From Narthecium ossifragum (lineage: Eukaryota > Streptophyta > Magnoliopsida > Dioscoreales > Nartheciaceae): DNA of 64,000 bases. The notes beneath the pieces are model-generated. The model was given only the letters and a program-made list of their open reading frames with translations, was not told where the DNA came from and did no database searches. The translations under genes were made by a program, and so were the position numbers. This document shows, in pieces, positions 55,925 to 64,000 of this stretch (positions within the stretch are counted from its first letter, which is position 1; every line of letters starts with the position of its first letter). The DNA is taken from contig OY986967.1 in the NCBI GenBank assembly GCA_963920575.1, forward strand, positions 27,295,137 through 27,359,136, written 5' to 3'.

Positions 55925-58900
55925 TTCATAGTATGTGATATTGTTCCCTTTGCTTTTATGGATGTCCAGGGACAGAGAATTGAACTGGCCTTTGTTCAGT
56001 AACAATTAAAGCATTTCACTTTAAATTGCTTACTAGAGAGAGTGCTATGGACTAGTGAAAGGGCATTGCCTGAGTGTCTCAAGTACAGAAAATGCACCTG
56101 TGCTTGAAACTTCCTCAATTTTGTCGAATGAAGATAATTTCAACGCCCTACACTTTAGGCACAGTACTGAAAATTCTGAAACACTTATTTGACATTGACA
56201 TTGACAATTCTTAAAATTCTCTAAGTTTCCTGAAATGCAAATCTCATAGAGGGAAGTTGTAGAATTGCCCTTGTGGCAGAAGTTTTCTAGCATTACTGCT
56301 TAATCTGGAAACTTGACCTCTCAAGAAGAAACTGATAGGTAGGATCAATATGGTAAACTCTGTATTCATAGGACATGGCTTCCTAATATGTTTTCCTTTA
56401 AAAGCAAGAGAAACAGATACTTATAACTCAAATGGCCTCTGTCCATTATGACTGGAAAAGTTGTTTTTAGGAATTAATCTCTCCAGTCCCAGGTACATGA
56501 TTCCATCCTTATCAGACAACCAGTTCCCACAATTCACAAAGTACTGCCTCAAGTCTACAGATTTCGCTCTTCTTTTCACTTATTTCATTACTCTTGCATC
56601 TTCGCTGTGCCTGGTGGACTAATTATTTCCTTTCTGTTTTCAGGTAATGCCCCTCTAGTAATAGCCAGGGGAGGATTTTCAGGATTGTTTCCTGATTCAA
56701 GTCAATTTGCTTATGCTTTTGCCTTGCAAACTAGTCAATCTGCTACATATTTGTGGTGCGATGTACAATTGACGAAGGATGGTGTTGGGGTTTGTTTACC
56801 AGACATTAAGCTCGATAATTGTACCGATATTGCTCATGCCTATCCAAACGGGAATAAGGATTATGTTGTCAATGGTGTGCCAACAAACGGATGGTTTTCG
56901 GTGGACTTCACGATCAAGGATTTATCACCAGTTGCTTGTAAGTTGCAATATCTGACAAACTAAATTTTAAGCTGCCTATTGTAGTCCATTTCTAAAAGAG
57001 CTTTCACGACGTGCTTTAATTAGCATCTTGTACGTCTGCAATTAGCAATACCAATACTTTGTGAAGTTCGGGAATAATGTTTATTTAAACATGTGATTTG
57101 AGATGAACATGTTTATTTGTGATTTTACGGAAGTAGGATGAAAGTAGTGAGTTAACTAACATGTCAGGGATGATTCTGTTTTCGTCTTCTTTGTCTATTT
57201 TAAGCATCATGTGCTCTCCTTAACCACAGTTTCGAAAGCAGGATGAAATGTGCGTATAGTGAGAACCACATGCAGATGGTTGCGATCCATCAGTTCTATG
57301 ATGTTAGATTATTTTACCAATTTGGTTTATCTGTTCTGTCAGTAATAAGGGAGGAAACTAAACAACTGTGGTGATTTTCTGGCTATTGCCAAAGTTCCAT
57401 TTAGCTTGCCTGGCTTTGACCCATATCATCACATTGCTAAACAAACGTCAAGCAAGTTCCTTAGTATTCCACAAGGCATTGCTTTCTATACACGTGAAAC
57501 AGTTTAAAAGTATGTACTGACCTCATTTACATTCTGAACAGTGGTACAAGGAATTTATTCTCGATCAGAAAGATTTGATTCTACCCTGCCAATCATGACC
57601 GTTGATGATGTGGTCTCGCAAGTTAAACCACCATTTCTGTGGTTAAATATAGAGGTACAGCTATTTGGAACTTTGATTGCTGCTGCTGGCACTCTTTTTT
57701 AGTGTGATAATTGCCCTCAGTTACTTCCACCTAACTTTTCTGATCCTTTTTTCGTATGATGCAGCATGATATCTTCTACCAACAACATAATCTGAGTATG
57801 AGAACCTATGTGCTTACTGTATCAAAGCGTATTATTGTAAACTATGTTTCTTCACCAGAAGTTGCTTTCCTCAGCAGCATAGCGGCAAGATTGCAAAGAA
57901 GCAAGACAAAGCTTGTTTTTCGCTTTCTTGGGCAAGATATTACTGAACCTTCAACAAACCAAACATATGGTTCACTGTTGAAAAATCTTACCTTTGTCAA
58001 GACATTTGCCTCTGGAATTCTAGTTCCTAAGGAGTATATATGGCCCTTAACTTCTGATCAGTATATACTGCCTTACACCTCAGTGGTCATGGATGCACAT
58101 AAGGCAGGGCTGGAAGTTTATGCATACACCTTTGCGAATGACGGACCTAATCCTTACAATTTCAGTTTTGATCCATTGGCCGAATATCTTTCTTTTATTG
58201 ACAATGGAGTTTTCTCCGTTGATGCTGTGCTGTCAGACTATCCTGTAACTCCATCAGAGGCCATAGGTGATGTTTCTTGTTTTGCAGCATATGCTGTATT
58301 CTTGCAAATCTATCTGCGAGTTTTATGTTTAAGACTTCTGCATGCTAAAAATATTGTCCTACCACATACTCGGTTTCTGGACCATCTTTTCCTTCTTCTT
58401 TTTTGCCTGTATCGGATTTTGTAAGTTAAGTTACAAAGTTGAGCTTACTTGCTGGTGAGTCTTGAAATCCAGAAGCTTCCCATTAGATGAGCAGTATTAC
58501 ATCTTCTAATGGACATGGTTGCTGGATGCGCTCACTTATATGGTTATATGGGCATGCACACGGTGAATGACCAGGTCTTCAACATCAACATTAAGACATT
58601 GGCTAATTTTATTATAATAGTTCTCAGTACCCCGATAAAACATGCCCGAGGCTACTGTAAGCAGACAATAGACATTCACCTGTACTAATCCCTAAGAGCT
58701 AGCCATAATGGTGGCATTGCCATCCTTTATCGACTGATTAATCAGTCCTTAGTCGAGTTTCTGTCTACAGCCCACAGATACACTTATGCAAGAATTTGAC
58801 ATGTATTTTGGATCTCCTTCCTGTTAGCTCTTCCATGACTTATTGGAGCCCATAGATGAGCTCAGATATGACTCCAGGATAGTTATTAGATCTCGATAGT

Positions 58901-60610
58901 TTCTTCGTTCCTCAACATTCAGCTTATATCGTTTTCTTCTTGTAGATGTTGTTCCATAAATATATTCCAGAAAATCAAGTTCCTACTGCTTGGATATTGC
59001 CACTATTCAGTTGCTGAGTTTAAGTCAATTCGTTGATATTGATTTATACTGTTATATTTGCAGGTTGCTTTTCTCATATAAGCATGAACAGCACCGGCAA
59101 TGGTAGGCCAGGAATTTTATTCGCACTCTGAGTTAGTATCTATGTATTTGGCTGTTTTGTGATCTACAACTGACAGCCAAATTTTTTCATGCCTTTAATT
59201 TCTTTCTCAGGAAATCCCATAATTATATCGCATTATGGAGCTAGCGGAATCTACCCAGACTGCACAGATTTGGCCTATCAAAAAGCAGTTATGGATGGGG
59301 CCGATTTTATCGACTGTCCTGTGCAAGTAACAAGTGATGGAGTTCTTATTTGCATGAGTTCTATAAACCTGTTCGATGACACTACAGTTGCAACTTCACC
59401 TTTCAGTAGCTGTACTTCTATTATTCCAGAAATCCAGAATGGTGTTGGAATTTATACCTTTAACCTCACCTGGAAAGAAATTCAAACTTTGAAACGTATG
59501 TTGTCCTTGGTTTTATTCAGCAGCTCACCTCCTCTTTGTTTTGCTCTTGAAAAGAGCTTTTTCAGATGGTTTTGCACGAACTTGTTTTATCCTTATGTTA
59601 TGTGCATCAGCTCTTTTGATGCTCGATTGCTAGTTATTCACTTGTACTGCTAGGAAAAGGCATTGAAATATTGTGATTGCTCTGTTTACTTCCCTGAAGA
59701 TAGTATGATAAAGGTCAACAAATGTGAAAGCATTGCTCATGGAAAACCATCATATGCATTCTTCCCGTAGTTCATTCTTGCTTATCAATACATAGTTAGT
59801 ATTGTGGTGCTCTAGCTTCTGAAAATCTACATTAATTGTGAAAGCTTATTCCCATCTGGTGACCATGATTGACAGAATACAATTGAATTAGATATCTGCA
59901 TGGGGCGTCCTAGGGATATACTGATTTTTAAGTTATTCATCCTGGTGGGAGAGAGAAATAACATCATTGATACGACACAAGTACTAATACTTTGTTCATT
60001 ATATGCATGAGATGCAATTTGATCTGTTGTTCTTGATGTCCAATGTCAAAATAATGGTCTTTTGTATGTTACAGCTGTAATATCAGCTCCCGAGAAGATT
60101 TACAGATTGGTGCGAAACCCAAGATACAAGAATGCAGGAAATTTCCTGAAGCTATCTGATTTTTTGGCCTTTGCCAAAGACAAGGCCATATCTGGAGTTT
60201 TGATCAGCATAGAGGTAAGAATATCTGCAGTTCTTTTACTGTTTTCATTTGTTACCTTTTCACTAATGATAGAAATACACAATGCATCATCCATCTCGCA
60301 TTGGATCCCTTGCTTTTCCATTTAATGAGGATGGCGTCAGCAACATATCAGCTTATACAGCCGATCATTATCGTTAAATCCATGTTGCGAAATCATGGAA
60401 ATCATAACTGAAAATTATGGTTGTAATTGTAATTTAGTGACTTGTAGGTGGCAGCAAATACCTCTGTTTCCTGCTTTACGCATACAAAAGCTTTCAAATG
60501 TACCACCTAACCTAATGAATAACAGTTCCCATGCTTATGAAACAAGGAAAAAAATGATAGCTCCCATGTGTCTGAGAAAAGTTGAAAACATGACTTTGTT
60601 CCCGACTCTC

Positions 60611-60660
60611 TTCATAGGGCTAATTCTTGTCAATCTTCATAGGGCTAATTCTTGTCAATC
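60611..60660. repeat. 25-bp tandem duplication in GDPDL intron 7
   Basis: CTTCATAGGGCTAATTCTTG, plus TCAAT, twice in tandem. Confidence 0.9.
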
Positions 60661-61783
60661 GTCATTGAGCATGGCCATTAGTTTCAATGTTAACAGTATG
60701 ATTGCTTTTAATGACCGCAGAATGCAGCATTTGTTGCAGAAAAATTGGGATACAGTGTTCCAGATTCTGTGATCAGCGCCTTAAGCGATGCAGGTTACAA
60801 CAACCAAACTCGTCTGGAGGTTATGATTCAGTCGACCGATAGCTCTGTCCTGATCAGATTCAAGCAGCAGACAAACTACAAGCTCAGTTACATGCTTGAA
60901 AAATCTATTGGCAATGCTGATCCTTCATCAATTGCTGATATCAAAACATTTGCTGATTCCGTTGCAATTACGAAGTACTCAATATATCCTTCCAGCCGAA
61001 ATTTCATCACTTCCCAAACTAATATTGTGTCAACATTTAAGTCTGCTGGCCTCTCTGTTTACGTGTATCTGCTTCGGAATGAGCATGTATCTCAGGCATA
61101 GGACTTCTTCTCAGATCCATACGTGGAAATCAACACATTTGTTAAGACAACTAAGGTGGATGGCTTCATAACGGATTACCCGGGAACATTAACATCTTAC
61201 AAAAGTATGTTCCCTTCGCCATCTTCCTCTCTTCTTTTAACATATTCTTTCTTTTGAGTTCTGATACGACAAAAAACAAATTTAGCCCAAGAACCCGGTT
61301 GTTGGCATGAATGCCAAGCTTATGCTTATATCAACCTTGCAGCCAACAGTGATACTCTGTTAGAGCTCAGATATTTGTAAGGAGATGCTCCCTTCAGCTT
61401 ATATATGCCATTCCCTGTCCAAGAACACCTGACTTCGGGCCTAGCTAGTAGAATAACTGATCATGACATGCGACACCTTGCTCTGCTTTCTAATTCCACT
61501 CTTTCCACATCCAACATCGCTATATATTCTAATTTCTTTTGCTTTTAATTGAAGGCTAGCTTGAACAGTCTACAGAAGGGGATCCAAATCTCAACTCAAA
61601 TACTCCTTGATTGGTGAAACTGTTTCCTTTGTTCTTTGCAGGAAGTCCATGCACCCATGCTGTCAACCCCCCTCCATATATGCAACCTGTGGCAGTTGGT
61701 CCGAATGGTCTCTTGTCGGTCATTGCCCCAGGCCAGCTCCCCCCGGCCCTCGCACCATTGCCAAGCCTGGAGGCAATAATACT

Positions 61784-62190
61784 AAGGCGCCCTGTAGAGA
61801 AGGCACAAGCGGCACTGGCAGAGGAGGGAAGTACTGAAGGTTGATGCAGAGGAAAAGGATGCAGTTGAGGAAGAGAGCAAGGAGGAGCCAGTTGGGAAGA
61901 GTGAGGAGTGACTCACTATTATATATATCAAGGTTAAGGTGAGTATGTATGCTTTGAGTTATGGACCTTATGTTGTTTGTAATGTGAATGATGGAAATAA
62001 ATAAGTTGGCCTTTGAGTCATAGTATTTCTGTAATGATGGTTCATGTGTTTTGTCTGGGGATATTGTGTATTTTTATGATTTTCTTCAGGTATTAGAACT
62101 AAACTGAAGAAGTTTGGGTATTATGTTTGTAATCTGAAAATTAGAAATAATATGGCCCTTGAGGCTTAGTATTGCTGAAGAACATTCTAT
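61784..62190 (+). pseudogene. Duplicate of the acidic gene's 3' half and 3'UTR
   Basis: Matches 50851-51252 closely: the codons for KAPEEKAQAAL, the stop region GAGGAGTGACTCACTATTA, and the AT-rich 3' flank through GGCTTAGTATTGCTGAAGAA. Small indels in the coding part (for example an inserted G in GAGGAGGGAAGTACT) break the original frame. It joins GDPDL exon 9 without a visible transposon at the junction. Confidence 0.92.
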
Positions 62191-62840
62191 GGCCCCCCCA
62201 CCCCTCCTCTCCAGGTACTACAATTGAAGAACATATGCCTTACTTATTATGCTTTGAATTTTTTTGGTTGACAAATGCTCTTACATTTCGCACAAAAAAC
62301 TTCTGCATCGATCACCATCGACTGCTCATGGTCATTTTTGCTAGAATATAATTGAAGTGATTAATGTTAATATCTCTGATCGGCTTAAACTTTTGGGAGG
62401 ATCGGAGATTTGACATATTATCAGAAGTAAATCGTGTGGGAGTTCATGCTGACCAAATGCAAATTTCTGGTCTCCTGCATTTTGGTGCTGTGTAACCTTG
62501 AATTGATGGCTTCTTAGTGAATTCTAGTATTTTTCCTCTGGATATATATATATATATATTGCTAAATTGAGCCAAAAGACTAAGTAATACATGACTCTCA
62601 TTCCACATACATCAACCTCACTAATGCCCTGTTTGGCAGCGGGCTGCTAACGGGTGTGGGGGGCCTCGACCCTGTCGTTGGCCAATGAAGGTGGAGAGGG
62701 GATTTTGCGGTGGGCCCGGGGTTACCAATGAAGGTGGAGGCTAACGAAGGTAAGCTAACGACGTCACCAAACAGAGTGTAAAGGTGTTCACATGTCTGGC
62801 CACCCTTGTCTGATTTTTCCTCTGGATGTTGATTGCTGCT
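62191..62840. mobile_element. Insertions splitting the duplicated block, incl. MITE-like 62625-62775
   Basis: Relative to the original 3' flank (51252-51342), this copy has extra DNA at 62191-62458 and at 62540-62815. The second insertion has ends CCCTGTTTGGCAGCGGG and CGACGTCACCAAACAGAG, which are inverted CTGTTTGG/CCAAACAG, and an internal duplicated CCAATGAAGGTGGAG. The 14-bp TTTTTCCTCTGGAT occurs on both sides. Confidence 0.55.
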
Positions 62841-62841
62841 G

Positions 62842-63462
62842 GACTCTCTGATGCCTGAGAACATTCAAATACGAGACTAAGAAACCACTCAACAAGTCTC
62901 CTATCTTTGGATCCACCTCCTGGATTCCACACTGCCATCCAAGGTACTACATCAACTGATGAGGATGGAATTAATCAATGTTTGTTTCTGTATTCAAGTA
63001 CAAACAGAGCTGCAGGAATCCATGGCATTGCCTCTTAACATCAACTTGGACTCTCTGATGCCTGAGAACATTCAAATACGAGACTAAGAAACCACTCAAC
63101 AAGTCTCCTATCTTTGGATCCACCTCCTGGATTCCACACTGCCATCCAAGGTACTACATCAACTGATGAGGATGGAATTAATCAATGTTTGTTTCTGTAT
63201 TCAAGTACAAACAGAGCTGCAGGAATCCATGGCATTGCCGCTTAACATCAACTTTGACTCTCTGATGCCAGAGAACATTCAAATACGAGACTAAGAAACC
63301 ACTCAACAAGTCTCCTATCTTTGGATCCACCTCCTGGATTCCACACTGCCATCCAAGGTACTACATCAACTGATGAGGATGGAATTAATCAATGTTTGTT
63401 TCTGTATTCAAGTACAAACAGAGCCGCAGGAATCCATGGCATTGCCTCTTAACTTCATGCTT
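62842..63462. repeat. 207-bp tandem repeat, three units
   Basis: Units begin at 62842, 63049 and 63256 (GACTCTCTGATGCC). They are nearly identical to each other and to the copies at 51343 and 51550. Each contains CACCTCCTGGATTCCACACT and CTGCAGGAATCCATGGCATT. The third unit ends in unique DNA after 63450. Confidence 0.95.
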
Positions 63463-64000
63463 TGTTCTTAAACTTGGAACAGCAACTGATTGTCCCAACT
63501 GAGAGATGAGGCACAAAATACTTGCCATGCTGTAGACTTTTCATGTGTGTTGTATATAGGAACTAGGTGGGCCCCTCGTGCCAGTCCCCCGTGCCACGGT
63601 AACCGTCACCCCTCACTACTCTCTCTCTCCCCCCTCTCCCTTCTAATCACACGGTAACTACCACCCCCGACTACTTCCTTTCACGTGACTTCATCTCGAT
63701 CATATGATATATCTAAGCATAACTTGAATCATGCATCTTCAACCGTGTGATAGAATGCATATGATTTTATATAATAGATGTCCAAATGGGTTGCACGGCC
63801 GAGGAGGTAGAGCGAAAGCTATTCTCCGGCCTGACCCTTGACCGACGAGAGCAACCCCGAACCGAATCGACCCTTCGTGGGCCCTGCCAGGTTTGAAGAG
63901 CCGGCCGGTCGAGAATCAATTTTCAGAAAAAGGAAAAATTAAAGTTCAAAGAATTCGTAGAAAAATACCACTAATGTGAAACAGCAAAAACAACTAGTCT
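63463..64000. other. Intergenic end of window
   Basis: Contains a pair of similar GC-rich phrases (CCACGGTAACCGTCACCCCT and CACGGTAACTACCACCCCCG at about 63594-63670), then AT-rich and finally GC-rich DNA with CCGGCC words. No gene recognised. Confidence 0.5.

Larger units (their letters stand above)
51936..61844 (+). pseudogene. GDPDL: GDPD-like (SHV3/GDPDL type) gene with amber codon and chimeric 3' end
   Basis: Family: GPI-anchored glycerophosphodiester phosphodiesterase-like proteins needed for cell-wall assembly and root-hair growth. Exons: 51936-52059, 56644-56937, 57542-57654, 57765-58266, 59064-59102, 59211-59495, 60075-60214, 60721-61204, 61642-61844; all phases agree (728 codons). 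Exon 1 gives a signal peptide (LSSILFALLLLQWHLDLVAA) and WKTLSG. Two GDPD-like repeats follow, beginning NAPLVIARGGFSGLFPDSS and GNPIIISHYGASGIYPD. Exon 8 has TAG at 61099-61101 after EHVSQA, where relatives have Trp (AWDFFSDP); the truncated product would have 625 residues. In exon 9 the Pro-rich tail stops being GDPDL-like near 61784 and continues in a duplicate of the acidic gene, so the GPI signal is lost. Intron 1 (4.6 kb) contains a retrotransposon. A functional allele elsewhere, or an assembly error, is possible. Confidence 0.85.

Overview
The window is nuclear DNA of a flowering plant. The genes are split by short-exon/long-intron structures with GT-AG junctions, the intergenic DNA is AT-rich and full of small transposons, and every recognisable protein is a plant family. 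The protein set and the mix of AT-rich ordinary genes with a few GC-rich short genes suggest a non-grass monocot, but I cannot fix the species from sequence alone. No bacterial features, CRISPR arrays, rRNA or tRNA genes were seen.

Layout. 1-317: last exon of a plus-strand gene. 318-3460: low-complexity DNA with a nested hAT transposon (1666-3279) that carries two captured exons of an AUX1/LAX auxin carrier. 4535-10011 (minus): a complete 14-exon fimbrin. 11688-12473 (minus): a fasciclin-like arabinogalactan protein with a long leader intron. 16749-19047 (minus): RhoGDI. 22380-22661 (plus): a small secreted 15-cysteine peptide. 23266-23685 (plus): an intronless EF-hand protein. 24114-25913 (minus): peroxisomal serine:glyoxylate aminotransferase, divergent from 28390-32867 (plus), a 14-exon vacuolar-type NHX Na+/H+ antiporter. 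The region between these two carries several ACGT elements. 34122-38536 (plus): a DEK-C/SWIB chromatin protein.

40.7-45.3 kb is a nest of small elements: a long-TIR element, a second hAT with perfect target-site duplication, minisatellites and nested inverted-repeat elements. 45929-46337 (plus) is a DIR1-like lipid-transfer protein. 46606-47877 (minus) is a plastid-targeted-looking NTF2/SnoaL-like protein with a C-terminal membrane segment. 50370-50978 (plus) is a small acidic Glu/Ala-rich protein. 51936-61844 (plus) is a GDPD-like (SHV3-type) gene whose first intron holds a complete 2.8-kb gag-only Copia-type retrotransposon with 5-bp target duplication. This gene has an in-frame amber codon in exon 8, and its 3' end is fused to a second, frameshifted copy of the acidic gene's 3' half. 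A 207-bp tandem repeat follows at 62.8-63.5 kb and also occurs behind the original acidic gene.

The genes do not form one pathway. Several act at the cell surface or in tip growth (fimbrin, FLA, RhoGDI, GDPDL), but their proximity looks incidental. The most interesting features are rearrangements: exon capture by a hAT element, the retrotransposon whose LTRs are studded with a GGATCGATCC palindrome, and the chimeric, nonsense-bearing GDPDL locus. Exon boundaries were deduced by hand from splice consensus, phase and protein-family similarity; no database search was run.
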